The notes under the pieces are model-generated. The model worked only from the letters and a program-made list of their open reading frames with translations, ran no database searches and was not told the DNA's origin. A DNA stretch of 64,000 bases, taken from contig JAUZTG010000041.1 of NCBI GenBank assembly GCA_030734395.1, positions 2,480,001 to 2,544,000 of the forward strand. The letters run 5' to 3'. Shown piece by piece: positions 20,853 through 32,700 of the stretch (its first letter is position 1; the number at the start of each line of letters is the position of its first letter). A program made the translations under genes and the position numbers. This DNA comes from Sarocladium kiliense. Taxonomy: Eukaryota > Ascomycota > Sordariomycetes > Hypocreales > Sarocladiaceae.

Positions 20853-21918
20853 TTGAAACATAGGGGCAGGAATAGTTAAGTACTCTGGGATATTTTAAGG
20901 CTGTGTCATCGCATTGTCTTGATAAGGCGCAATAGTATTATCACTATGATAGCACTTACTTCGTATCCTCTTCACCTGTATCGTTATATTTTCTCCTGCA
21001 GCATTGAATTGACACTTGATATGAGTTGTCTATACAGACTCGACGGATATGTTGATGTCTGTAATTATTTTCTGCAAAACATCCACCCGGCGAGCCTTCA
21101 CTTGCCTCGTCTCCTCTATCACATAAGCCTTTTTGTAAAGCACCAAAAAGAGCCTACACTCGGAATGAGGTGGTTGCACATGTGTAGCGTAGTGATCATC
21201 TCGCCATGTGAGCAACTTCAGCGCATTGAGAGGCTAACACAAGGGTTCCCTCACCTGGCACTTTCTAAACACCCAGTTCTCGCGTTGGATAACCGAATTG
21301 AGCCAGAGGATGAATGAAGAAATGGGGCATATCCCCGTCGGGATCAAGGTGTCAGCGCGTCAACGCCCGACGACCCGAACTTGGTCACAGGTAGGACTAT
21401 CACATTTCGCTAAGATGAAGACTCCATCCGAAGACGCACCTGCTATGCACATATTTCCTGCCTCCCGTGGGCTTTACCACTTTGTACTCTTCCATTTGGG
21501 GGATCTCAGCATTCGACTTCAAGCCGGTTCAACCGGATTCCAGGGTTGACATAGCGCTGATGGTGCGCTGATGCTCCCCGGTATACACGTGAATAATGAA
21601 TGGTCATTCATGCCATTGTCGACGTAGCAATACTCGAATCCTAAATGGCGGGGAAGGGCCGTGTTGTTGGGCGGAGGGTGCGATCCTGCGTCAGCGTAAG
21701 CTGTCGATTACTGCCGCTTCGGGGGGTTTAATATATACGGCTATTTGCCTTGCATACAAGCGCATCCCTATGTATGCAGGTGAGATACCTAGGCAGAAAG
21801 AACATACCGCACTTGGTTTGGGCTGTGACCAGAGCAAAGCAAGCCATAGACTTTTCAAAGCACTTGATGCTCGGGTGGTCGGTCATGATAGGTTGCGGAA
21901 CCCTTATTTCAAGCATAG
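20853..21918. other. AT-rich intergenic region after MFS gene
   Basis: No coding exon or known RNA is recognisable. A TATATA-like word lies at about 21729, roughly 190 bp before the orphan exon-like fragment. Confidence 0.45.
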
Positions 21919-22182
21919 CATGTCCTTCGGGCACCTGAATTCTCGGGGTTGGAGGATGTGGCCTCGAACTTCACGAATCACAGCTGCTTCTTGCTGCAGA
22001 CATGCAGATCCGGGGATGCACCGCGGGTTCACGTGCAAGTTGTGACCAAACAGAATCTCGTCTTCGACCTCACGGTGAGACTAGTAAGCGAAGGAGGCGA
22101 TCGTCTCAAACTGACCTACATGTGGATATCCGACGACAATGGCACTTTCAAAGTCCTACGCTACTCACCACCAACAGACTGA
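21919..22182 (+). pseudogene. Orphan exon-like fragment, possible gene remnant
   Basis: Right after an AG acceptor-like TAG (21916-21918), a frame runs open to a TGA at 22180-22182. Its end is notably protein-like: VHVQVVTKQNLVFDLTVRLV, then EGGDRLKLTYMWISDDNG and TFKVLRYSPPTD, with alternating hydrophobic and polar residues as in beta strands. No in-frame start codon or clearly joining upstream exon was found. It could be the last exon of a small secreted or NTF2-like protein, or a decayed copy. The identity is unknown. Confidence 0.3.
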
Positions 22183-22275
22183 TTCCCAGGTCCTGTATTG
22201 GCCAGGCAGCGCGGAAACGCGAGCAATTAAGGGGACTACAGAGCTCAGAGACACACGACAACGTCCCTCGCAGTC

Positions 22276-22283
22276 TATATAAA
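22276..22283 (+). promoter_or_regulatory. TATA box of the 58-aa secreted peptide gene
   Basis: TATATAAA lies 118 bp upstream of the ATG at 22401 and is followed by a C/T/A-rich leader with repeated CAAC words, the usual layout of strongly expressed fungal small-protein genes. Confidence 0.6.
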
Positions 22284-22400
22284 CCCCAAGATATCCTCCT
22301 CCCCATTCCGATGTTCTGTTCCAACCAACTCAGCTTCTCTCCTCTACAACAATAGCAAAGCAACATCAAAACAAACATCTTCTTGCCATACTCCCTCACC

Positions 22401-22577
22401 ATGAAGTTCTCCACCATCTTCGCTACCGCCACCGCCCTCCTCGTCGGAGGTGCCCTTGCTGCACCTGCGGCCGACTCTGCCAACGTCGCTCCCCGTGAGC
22501 TCAAGGTCGTGCCTCGTCAGCTTTGCGATATCTGCTGGGATTCCTGCTACGACAACTGTGGCCAGAGGTGCTGCTAA
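22401..22577 (+). CDS. Small secreted cysteine-rich peptide (58 aa), undescribed
   Basis: This is an intronless gene. A clear signal peptide (MKFSTIFATATALLVGGALA, cleavage before APAAD) precedes a short Ala/Ser/Val-rich propeptide-like segment with two Pro-Arg dipeptides (about residues 29-30 and 37-38). The last 18 residues hold six cysteines in the order C-x2-C-x3-C-x3-C-x3-C-C, with Trp and Tyr between them, and the protein ends directly on the double Cys. The mature core would be an extracellular disulfide-rich or metal-binding micro-peptide. I do not recognise a family. Roles such as effector, antimicrobial peptide or metal chelator are all possible. An in-frame ATG at 22401 is preferred to an upstream codon at 22383, because MKFST starts the signal peptide and has a good context (caccATG). 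Confidence 0.8.
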   Translation: MKFSTIFATATALLVGGALAAPAADSANVAPRELKVVPRQLCDICWDSCYDNCGQRCC

Positions 22578-24018
22578 ACATGGCAAACTACAGCAAAGAA
22601 TCCTGTTCAAAGGCATGAGGGTTATGACTTCTCCTCCAGGTTGACACGAATCTGGAGCTCCTGGTATGCGGGATAGGGATTTTGAAACTTGCTTGTATTG
22701 AGCTGTGGTCAATATCGTTGGTTATTGTGAATCTTGTGACTACATCGTCAACAGTTCTCAGTCTGAATTCACTCTCATACAACGCTATATGGTGACCATG
22801 ATGTCCACTTGTCGTCTGAAAACGTCCCCGTTGATGTCTCATAATGTGTTGTTGGAGTCAGATCAAGCCATCCAGTCGAGAGAACTGCTGGCCTTGGGGA
22901 CGCTTCTAGTTCGCTACAGCGGTTTACCAGATCTACGCTATGTAAATTGCCTCTGATCAATTCGAAGTCACAATAAGCAGCCAATCTAGCGAGCGTTCAT
23001 GCGTAGTGACGTATGAGGAACCTATCTCGGGTGATTGAAGTTAAGATCGCGAGGGATGTAGATGAGTTTGATCGAAGATCGCCATACTAAAGGCATCCCA
23101 AGTAAGAAGACTTCGCACTTTTTTTTAAGCTAAAACCGAGAAACAGTAGGTTATGAATGACAGTGATTTTCATCAATTTTCCTGTTTCCTCCATCTGATG
23201 GGATAGGAGGTGGAGTGGTAGACGCTCAGCCTCACAACAGAATACGGAGCAGCCAATCGGAACTGTGGACGTGACAGATGCTATCGATTCAAGGAGGCGG
23301 GACTTGGGCTTTGTGTATGTCCTCCATGGCAGCCTATTGGAGGCCAGTGAGCTGTAACGAGTCTCCGATGACGCCTGCCCGGCCGCTTGCGTTTCCTGTG
23401 CCCTCGCTAGGCTCTTCTTCTCGGCTCTGCTTCTCGTTCAAGCGATATGCGTCATCGCAAACGACCTGGAAACGTCTTTTGATTGAGAGATCCTTCCATC
23501 TCGTCAACCTACAATGATGTGTTGTCAACGAGTTGGACATGCGAAGTGGACAAAGTGCAGCTCCGCCACATTCACACCCCACCGACAACCGTCGCGAGGG
23601 GACTTCTCAGCCAACCGATAGCTCTGCTGCAGTTAGCCTCTCAGCCTCAAGTCCTTCTCTTGACCGTTGCATTTGACATAGCCTACCCTAGTCATGTAAC
23701 CGCTGGGTTTCGGTGTGCTGGCCTATCGAGCGCCGGAGCCTGATGTGTCGGCCGGGGCGCTTGAACGGCTGATTATTATGCACGCCTCTATTGGACAAAA
23801 CCTTCGCAAGAGGGGTAGTTCATGGAAATTGACCGTCAATCTCAATCGGAGCAGAGCTGAAGTGCGAACTTTGTCAGTGACACTGCGTCTGTTTGCTCAT
23901 GTTGCGGCGATAGCCGACAGGATCGCACCAACGCGTATGCTGTCGTGAAGCATTCGTCACGAGGCGTGGGCCAGGCTCAGTTCCGCGAAATCACCCATCT
24001 GGTCACTGCCTAATCACG
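22578..24018. other. 1.4 kb intergenic region
   Basis: Contains a poly-T tract near 23120 and several short frames of 60-90 codons without recognisable domains. No gene or RNA can be supported. Confidence 0.45.
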
Positions 24019-26551
24019 ATGGAAGGACTCGGTGCCGCTGCCAGCGTCATCGCCATTATTGACTTCAGCATTAAGTCAGCGAAGGGCATACGAGACCTCC
24101 TGTCAGCTTTCAACGGCGCAGCTGAGACGGTGGCCCAGCTCGCGAAAGATTTCGAGGTCTTGTCGACGATCCTTGAGAGACTGTCTCAATGCTCATTGGA
24201 CACTTCTTCGCCAGAGACTGTCGCAGCCCTCAAAGTCCATCTGGCCACCTGCGCGGGGACACTATCCAACTTCCAGGATCTTCTCAAGAGACTTTATCCT
24301 GCATCAGCCAGCCGAGCTGACCGACTACGGGTAGGACTTCGCGCTGTGTGGAAAGACAAGGAGATAGAGCAGAGTCGCAATCGGATCCGAGACTGCGGAA
24401 CTCAACTTCACCTATATCTCGGACTCCTGCAAGCTGAAGCCACTGCTAAGGCCTCCTTGGCGCATGCCACAACGGCTGAGAATACTGGGAACATTTTGCA
24501 GCAGATCTTGAACGAGTTCGGAAGAATACACGAAAGACTGGATAGCATCGGAGACTCGGTGTCAACAGGAGAGCCTACCAAAGATCAAAGCGAAAATGTC
24601 ATGAGCATGACTGAGCCGGAGGTCATCAAGGCATGCTGCGATCTAGAAGAGAGTATCACTCGATTGTCTCGCCTGGTCGATACCGATGATTCAACTCTAG
24701 CTGCGGAGGACGCGACCGAGATCATTGATGCTCTTGAGAAGCTGATTCAATCTGCGAGAGATACAGTCCTCGAGGATCGAAAAAGTATGTGCCAGCACAA
24801 AGAGCTCGCAATGAGTGAGAAGAAACGAAGACTGCAGAGCGAATTGCGAATGATTGGGGGCATGGTTTGCAGCGCTCCTCTAATTGAGATCAACCCAAAC
24901 AGTGAGTATCCTCGTTCATCCCCTACCATCCTCTACCGACCCTGAGCTCAATCAATGTTTACGATTGATCAACATCAGAATTTGACTAATGGGCAACAGC
25001 TCAAGCACCCAGGGCCATCGCAGCTGGGGGAACTGAACGCATAGCGATTCAGCAAAAGCGGCTCAAGGGCGAAATAGGTACGAGCTGCGGCCTTGTCACC
25101 GTCACAAGCAACCGGAGGAGACGAGTCGTAGCGAAAGAGGCCAACGGGCGGTCTGTATGTAGAGCTGACGCCTATGGGGATGTTGTTGCCAGCCTCGTGT
25201 TTAGACCGACAAACCGTACAATGTCTATCCGCATCTCTATGACACAAGGTCAACTCCTTGATCGCAGCTTCCAGAGCTTCCCAAGAATCTCTATCAACCC
25301 CATCATTCCAAAGGACTCACCTGTTTTCAAGATAGTTAAACAGGGCCGAATCGACGAATTCCGGTTCATGCTTGCAGAGGGCAAGACCAACGTCAGAGTT
25401 CATGACGAGTATGGAAGGAGTCTACTACATGCAAGTGCCCTTGAAAAAGGAGCTTTGCTTCCACAATTGCTAAAAGGAGCACCAGTACGCCGTAGAATGG
25501 CCCCAAATTTGTCGACTTCTCATTGAGGCGGGTTCGGATGTCGATGCGATAGGCGGCAGCGAGCAACCCCATAGCGAAGCCACTCCCTTGCATCTATCAT
25601 GGCGCTCTGATGAAACTCGGCGGCTGTTGTTGGAGAACGGAGCAGATCCACTTCTAGAGATGGACGGAAACATCTGTCCATTGGAGTGGGCGTGCGGCGA
25701 CTCAGATACCGTAAGAGTCTACCTTCAAGCGTGCTGCGGTGCGGATTTCCCACTGACAGGATCAGGCATATTTGCGGCTTATCAACCAATACTCTCGTCC
25801 GTTTATTCTCGGCGCAATCAATGAAGTCAACGCCCACACAGGTAATACCATGCTTCATTGGCTGTGCTGCTCGTACCCTGATGGGCATTGTAATCGCGAT
25901 GCCCTGGCATTGCTCGTCGACGCTGGCGCTGATATCCATGCTCGAATTTCCGATGCCTGTATAGTCGACAGCTTTTGGACTTGTTACGGCGGCTTCACTC
26001 CTCTCCATGGTCTAATTCACGATGCGCGGTTTCCTCACACGAATGACGAACTGGAGAGCCTGGTCTACCTGATCAACCGAGGGGCTTCGGTCTTCACAGT
26101 CGACAGCAATCGTCGATCAGTATCAGCTACGGCATACACCAAGACCATATACGACAAGAAGCGCAACGCCAGCTTTCGTCACATTGGCGGGTATAGGGGT
26201 GATTTATGGGATGCTACCCTGGCAATATGCGGCTATGATCTCCTAGAATTCCGCAAGGATTATCCCAGGTCGCCGAGATACCGAATAGATTACGAAAGGT
26301 CGGACTTTGAAAGACTCTGGAAGGGTATTGAACATCTCTGTCCTTACTGGGACGATCGTAGGTGGCCTGAAGTTGGTGGTGATGGCGATTACTGGACGGA
26401 TTCGGATGAGCTTGACTCAGATATCACGGGCTCGGACGCAGACTCAGATAGTTCGGGAGGTTGTGAGCTGCAGTCTTTGGGAAACAGGGATGCTGATGAA
26501 CCTTGGCTTGGTAAGGTCACTGAACTATCTGATAGAGAAGAGGCCGGGTGA
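24019..26551 (+). CDS. STAND-type N-terminal domain fused to ankyrin-like repeats (774 aa)
   Basis: Four exons: 24019-24901, 25000-25430, 25486-25710 and 25766-26551. The N-terminus (MEGLGAAASVIAIIDFSIKS... with a helical QLAKDFEVLSTILERLSQC segment) matches the fungal N-terminal domain of STAND/NLR-like proteins, followed by long helices and a region like VTSNRRRRVVAKEANGRS. From about residue 405 come ankyrin-like units: GRIDEFRFMLAEGKTNVRVHD, GRSLLHYAVEW, LLIEAGSDVDAIGG, TPLHLSWRSDETRRLLLENG, GNTMLHWLCCSY and LLVDAGADIHARI. A C-terminal Asp/Ser-rich acidic stretch ends the protein. No NACHT or NB-ARC nucleotide-binding domain is present. The second intron is GC-AG (donor GCAAGT at 25431). 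It is probably an intracellular sensor or signalling scaffold; the ligand is unknown. Confidence 0.88.
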
Positions 26552-27284
26552 TCTGGCAAGGCCAAAAACCACAGATCCCTCGTACAGAGCATCCCTAAGG
26601 GGCGCAAGTCAGCATACTCTCTAACTTCGGATAGTAGTCCCAAATGTTGATTACCTTACCATGTGATCCTGATCAGAAACTAAGACAACGGGCCCCGTGG
26701 CCGTCAATCCTCGGAGCCGACAAGATCTGAGAAGATCATCATGTTCGTGGCGTTCACAGTCACAGATGAGTCATTCTGACTGTCGCTGTCTCATCAAGAG
26801 TCACCTCCATCATGTGTTCGTGTAACTAGTTGGAGGGGTCTCACGGCCAACTTCCCGAAACGGAGACTTAGACTACCCGGGAGCCGCAAAATATGGGGGC
26901 ACGTGCCTCGCCCCACTTTCCCCGTCCCAGCGCCCAGCCCGCCCACGTCAGAACTTTTTTGCTGCCTTGCCGCTGGGAGCATCCCACCTCCTCCGCTTCA
27001 CCCTCAGCATTGTTTTCATCCACTTCAACCATCCGCAGCCGGCCATCAACACCGGGTCAACGACACCCAGCAACCGCTTCCCACTCCTCAAGACTGCGAA
27101 GATCGATTACGGAGTGCTTGATTTGCTTAGCATGATTCCGAGCGCTAGGCTGGCATCTACTCTATCTACCGCCACTCCGTAGCGTGCTGCTGCGGCGCCT
27201 CGACCTTTCGATCGCCTCCAGACCATCCCCTAGCAACTTGGGCAAATAACACCGCTCAATCACGAGAACGAACAAGAAGCGCTC
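26552..27284. other. Intergenic region upstream of RRN3
   Basis: 733 bp with a C-rich stretch from about 26.9 kb to 27.2 kb that looks like the RRN3 promoter and leader. No exon is supported. Confidence 0.5.
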
Positions 27285-29345
27285 ATGCCGATGGCAACGT
27301 CGGCGATGAGAGGGCCTTCTAGGCTCGCGAGCCCTGGCATTACACCTGTCAAGTCGATTCTCAAACCCTCCTCAGTCCTCGGTCGCCGCACAGCTAGCGA
27401 TGCTGATCTCGACGAGGCGAACACCGCGTCTGAGAACCCTACGAAACGTCGAAAGGTTTTCTTTGACGAGGTCAAGAATGTGACGTACGAAGTCAAGGGA
27501 CGGACCATGGAAGATGTGAAGCGAGAGGTCCGAAGGGCACTGGAAGACCACATGCGGGGCGACGACTCCCAATACGACATCTTGAAGGAGATGTTCGGCC
27601 GTGACAAGAACAGCGATGCACCCCAGGACGACGCCGACGCTGGCAGAACGCAAGAGCTTCAGGCATACGTTGTGGCACTTACCAGCTGTATCACGATGCT
27701 CAAGGACAAGAATTGCAATGGCTTGGTGAAGCAAATCCTTCAGAGCTCGTGGCTTGGTCGCGATGAGACATACGTCAAGTCCTTTAGGCATCTTCTGGCA
27801 GCTCTCGTAAGCGCACACGGTTCCTACCTAATGCCTATCCTCGGCATGCTGGTTGAGAAGTTTCAAGACCACAAATCGTCAGCCTGGTCAGTGTCCGACA
27901 CACCTGACATCTCAAGGGAGGCCATGCGCGACCGCCTGCATAGAACAGTGCAATACATCTTGCAAATGTTCCCTTCTGCGGTTGGAGTCCTGGAGAATCT
28001 GATCGCACTCAAGTTTCCCTTCCAGGATGATGACATGCCGACGCACATGGCTTACATCCACAACCTCCTTCGACTCAAAGACTACGTGCCAAGCCTGGAA
28101 GACGAAATTCTCGACCTTATCCTGGACCGAGTAGTCAAGATTGATTCTCAGATGCAGGTGGATTTGGAAGACACCGACGACGACATCACGGCGGCCGTTA
28201 TGTACGCGCTTCGCGATCGACCGGAGCACTTGACAACCTGGGAAGATGACGAGGACGCTGATGAGAGCGATAACGAATCGGTCGACAGTGATGATCCGGA
28301 TTACGATCAGGATGTGGCACGAATCAAGTCCGTCAAGAGCAGCGTTGAGAAGATGGACGCTGTGCTGGATACCCTCTTCACCTACCACACGCCTGCATTC
28401 GCCAATCCAGGTTCGGACGAGGCGTTCGAAGCCTTCACGACATTACTTCGCGAGTTCGATCATCTGATCCTCCCGACGTATAAGTCACGGCACACGCAGT
28501 TCCTCGTCTTTCATTTTGCCCAACTTCACGAACGGTTGACAGATGCATTCTGCGGCCAGCTTATCGCTACTGCTTTCCAGAGCAACACGCCCAATGTGCT
28601 CAAACAGGCTGCGGCTGCTTATCTCGCCAGCTTCGTGGCTCGCGGAGCGCATGTGCCCGGAAGCCTTGTCCGCACGATCTTCTTACTACTCCTTCATCAC
28701 CTCGAGCAGTACCGCAAGAAGTACGAACCAATCTGCCGTGGTCCCGACCTGAAGCGCTTTCACCCATACTACAGCTTGCTACAGGCAACGCTCTACATCT
28801 TCTGCTTCCGATGGCAAGACCTGGTCGTGTCAGCTCCAGAGACGGTGGATCCCGAAGACCCAGCGTCTTACATCGGGCAAGAGCTTGAATGGATTGGCGC
28901 AAGCAAGAAGGATCTCTCTGTTCAGATCTTCGGCAAACTCAACCCCCTCAAGGTTTGCGCACCAGTCATTGTGGAGGAGTTCGCCAAGCTCGCCCATCGT
29001 CTCAACTTTATGTATGTCTACCCGCTGGTCGAGAGCAACAAGCGCATCCGCTTGACACAGTTCCTATCTTCAACCTATGCCACTGGCGGAGCATTACGCG
29101 ACGCTGGTTACGACACTCAGGACGAAAGCTTCCACCAACTTGACCCGTACTTTCCGTTCGACCCTTACCAGCTGCCCGTTAGCAAAAGGTGGTTGGAGAA
29201 CGACTATGTGCACTGGAAGGCCATCCCGGGCTTGAACGCTGAAGAGGAGGATGAAGATGACAGCAGTGATGATGGCGAGGACGATGGCGAAGAGGAGGAG
29301 ATCGAAGACGAGACTGCCACCGACAGCGAGGCAGAGAGGGATTGA
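27285..29345 (+). CDS. RRN3: RNA polymerase I initiation factor Rrn3 (686 aa)
   Basis: Single-exon gene. Rrn3 binds RNA polymerase I and recruits it to the rDNA promoter in the nucleolus. The N-terminus is basic and disordered (KRRKVFFDEVKNVTYEVKGR). The HEAT-like helical core starts about residue 100 with LQAYVVALTSCITMLKDKNC, followed by SFRHLLAALVSAHGSYLMPI, LGMLVEKF and TVQYILQMFPSAVGVLENL, which are family landmarks. Later parts include AFTTLLREFDHLILPTYKSR, the ASFVARGAHVPGSLVRTIF helix, and LNPLKVCAPVIVEEFAKLAH. An internal acidic loop (about 325-345) matches the regulated acidic loop of yeast Rrn3, and the C-terminus is a Glu/Asp-rich tail. Two further in-frame ATGs at 27291 and 27306 are possible starts. 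Confidence 0.95.
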   Translation: MPMATSAMRGPSRLASPGITPVKSILKPSSVLGRRTASDADLDEANTASENPTKRRKVFFDEVKNVTYEVKGRTMEDVKREVRRALEDHMRGDDSQYDILKEMFGRDKNSDAPQDDADAGRTQELQAYVVALTSCITMLKDKNCNGLVKQILQSSWLGRDETYVKSFRHLLAALVSAHGSYLMPILGMLVEKFQDHKSSAWSVSDTPDISREAMRDRLHRTVQYILQMFPSAVGVLENLIALKFPFQDDDMPTHMAYIHNLLRLKDYVPSLEDEILDLILDRVVKIDSQMQVDLEDTDDDITAAVMYALRDRPEHLTTWEDDEDADESDNESVDSDDPDYDQDVARIKSVKSSVEKMDAVLDTLFTYHTPAFANPGSDEAFEAFTTLLREFDHLILPTYKSRHTQFLVFHFAQLHERLTDAFCGQLIATAFQSNTPNVLKQAAAAYLASFVARGAHVPGSLVRTIFLLLLHHLEQYRKKYEPICRGPDLKRFHPYYSLLQATLYIFCFRWQDLVVSAPETVDPEDPASYIGQELEWIGASKKDLSVQIFGKLNPLKVCAPVIVEEFAKLAHRLNFMYVYPLVESNKRIRLTQFLSSTYATGGALRDAGYDTQDESFHQLDPYFPFDPYQLPVSKRWLENDYVHWKAIPGLNAEEEDEDDSSDDGEDDGEEEEIEDETATDSEAERD

Positions 29346-29734
29346 AACGTACTTCCAACGTAGGAGGATGATGACATATGATACGCATCTCGCGTGGGTT
29401 CCATCTGCTTTAGTTGCTTTTGAGCGAGGCGTTTTTAGGATCACAGCGAGCCACGCTTTCCAGGATGAGGACATGACTGGCTATCTTGCACAGTGTTTGA
29501 CAAGAAGAGGGATATATACAAGACCAGACAGGGTTTGTCCCACAGTGGAGATGAAAGGAATCTATATCATTTCAGACGTATAAGTTCTCTTCCAATGCGT
29601 GATATTGCTGCTTCATTATGCTGAGCAAATGCAAGACATGTGGAGGGCAGAATCTGAACTCCTAGCTTAAATCTATCTCAGCTTTCTACACCGTTTTATC
29701 ATCCAGTGGACAAGGAGACTCCTGGATCCTTGTC
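29346..29734. other. Convergent 3' region RRN3 / DOP1
   Basis: 389 bp between two convergent stop codons. AT-rich after 29.5 kb, as in 3' ends. No gene seen. Confidence 0.5.
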
Positions 29735-32700
29735 TCACAACGCCCTCACAATCGTTCTCTCCTCGAATATGTCCTTCAGGAGCAAGTCTAAGCATAGTTC
29801 CCTGTCCAGTGGCACCATTGCGTAAGTAGACTCGAATGCGAAGATGCTAAGTTGGCTGAAGAACGGCCGCAGTATCTTGGCGACCAACTCATCCCGACGT
29901 TCAAGCGAGATGTCGTCACTTATGCCTCCGGGTCCAAGTAAGGGTCGTCTGTGCGAGCTGCCAGCGACCATGGCGCTTGCATCTACTGTCATAGCTGAAG
30001 CTGGGACACCAGTGGAGTTCCCGAGCTCCTCGGAGAGTTCGTCAACAAGTGACACGGGCTGGTAATTGTGCGAGCGGTATATCGCGTCGATCGTGTCCGT
30101 GATGAAGAGCCACTCGTGCAACTGGAAATCGTCTGGCGCGACGCAGATGAGAAGATCGAGAAGTTTGCAGGCTTGCAGGACAGTGGCGTTGTTGTACATG
30201 TCAAAGGCGGAGCTGTGGTCTGGTGCAACAACAGAAGACATGGCGGCGTGGATCTCAGAGTTGACCACAGGCCAGAGGGTAGCCATATGGATTGGACTTG
30301 TCTTGAGAACCAGCGCTCGCATCACCATGTATACATCCGCGCGGGTCGTCGATGAGGGTGAGGACGTGGCTGTCGCAGTGAGAAGCTCGACGAGCTTATC
30401 GACAATCAGGGGTAGATCAGTGACGAAGGTATCTTCAGCAGATGAGAGGATCAAAGTAGCAATTCTGCGTAAGTTCACTTGCGTCTTTCGATCTGCCTCC
30501 AGTCGCGCAGACGTAGCTCCCACACCGAAAACAATACCGGCGGTCGTTGGCGGATTGATTCGACCGACAATCTCAGGCAGCTTCTCTTTGTCGGAGCGAG
30601 TCCACAGTCGCAGCAAAGGGAGCCAATGGTCTTTCACCAACGCCGAATTCATGCTGAAGAACCTTGAATCGTTGAAGGCGTCTCCAACGTCCTTTTTCCA
30701 ACTCTTTTGGTTATTTTGTAACCGCGAGAGCTCGTGGAGAAGCTTCAGAGTGCCTTGAGAGACCGTCTCTGGGAATGCTTTTGCTCGTATCGCTGGCGCG
30801 ATTGCACTGGACGAAATTGTGCTTGCCGCAGAGAGAACTCGATCCTGATCAACAAGGACCTTGGGTAGCTCGGGAACGACGGCGGCAAGGATCGAGACAA
30901 CGTCCTGTTGTTCATCGCCTTCACCATTGGCTGTACCCCTTGAAGACTTCTCGAGGGCCCCGTTTGCAGAGTCAGTGAATGTCATAGGGCGTGTTGTGAA
31001 GAGTGCAGTCAATAGCCTCAGGAAAAGGTCCTGATCCCGTCAGCAGAGAAGGATATACTGTCGGAATTGAAACTTACTCCTAATTCTCGGCGCATCTTTC
31101 GTTGCTCGCCGAAGTTGGTATTGTCGACCTTTTCACCCAATATGGCTGTGAACTCTAGCAACCTGGGTAGTGTCTGTCTGTGCGGGAAGGGATTGCTGAG
31201 GATATCCTTTATGAAGGTGATGCAGTCCGTCCATATCTCATCCATAGCATCATCGTCAAGCGACCTGGCATACTCGACCAAGAAGACGACAAGATCCGAG
31301 TCCTCCAAGGAGATGGTCAAGGTAGATTTGCGCCACGGTTCCAATGCGCTGGGATTGGTTCTACTGTAGATTGCGTTGAAGAGTGCCGGGATTGCGTGGC
31401 GTGGGCGAGAAGCGTCCAATGCTGAAAGGAGATTGAAGACCTGGTTCTTAGACGAGAAGCCAGCGGGCTTGTTCCACAGGTCAATGACGGTCTCAAGACA
31501 CTCGAGTGGCTCAGCATGAAAAAGATGCTCCAAGAGCCGCCGTGCACGGTTCCTCATGCGCAATGATGTATAGTTGAACGAAGCAGATGATGCCGGATCC
31601 TGCTGCAAGGCATCATCACCTTGACCCCAGCACCAGATGCTAAAACACATCCGCACAGCATCCTGGAAGGCCAGATGAACAGTAAGGCGATCGTTCGCCG
31701 TAGCACTTCGCGACTGTGGGGAATCGCTCTGCCATACCCCGGAAACCATACTACCGAATATGGACTGAGGCTGTTCAGGGCTCTTTGACAACTGAGCTCG
31801 AGCCTCAGCAGACAACAGTTGATCATGTGCAGCGGCCAGAACTTGCTCTAAGCCATTGAGCAAGTAGATGAGCGTTGACTCAGGAGATCCCGTCCCTGCG
31901 CTGGCGGAGTCCCGAGATGCATGGAAGGTGTCCTGCAGTGTGGAAAAGGTGAAGCTAATTTGCTTGCAGAAAGTTTCGACAAGAGGGATCACGACCTGGA
32001 AGATGGTATTCGAATAAAATGGTAAGCATTGCCCCAGGAACTTGATCCAGCTGTCAAGTACCATTCGGCTCTGAGGTGAGCTCAAGCCAGACTGGAGACA
32101 CTTCAAAAGCTGGGGCGGCGGCGGAGGTTTAGGAGATTGAGACTCGCTCAGCGCAATTGAAGTTCGGCTTGGACGAGAGGGATCCATGCTGCCGGGTCTC
32201 TTCTCAAGAGGGGACGCAGGTGGTTCGGGCAAGGTCATATCGCGTAGCTTCAGGGTATCATGAACGACCTCCAAGAGTAGAACTTGGACGTAAGGATCGG
32301 AGTTGGTGATGGAGGTTGAGAGGCGCTGGATAAGAATATTCTCAAGGTGCAAGCTTGAGAAGGACGACGCAAAGCGTCCAGAAAAGAAGATGTGCAGCGT
32401 GGAAAGAGCAAATCGTTGGAGCTCTGATATCCGCTCTACAAGTTCAGGACTTGCCGAGGCAGGGGCGTCTCCTGTGACGCATCGCACACAGACGCGAACG
32501 AAGAAGTCTTGAAGAGTGATATCGCCGTCACTGCTACCAGCTGCGGTATGTTAGCATTGTCAAATAATCGGACAACGGGAAGAATGCTTACTGCTGATTT
32601 GCGCATCATTTCCCTCAAATGACAAGTGCTTTGTGCCCACGACAGCCCATGAGACTTCGCTGGAACATCGCAGAATATTCGACAGAGTTCGAAGATAGTA

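Noticed and set aside
21596..22045. 149-codon plus-strand frame
   Set aside because: No protein-like pattern; the better frame in this interval is the one ending at 22182.
23200..23260. tRNA-like stretch (GGTGGAGTGGTAGACGCTCAGCCTC)
   Set aside because: The A and B box resemblance is weak and I could not fold acceptor and T arms that pair.
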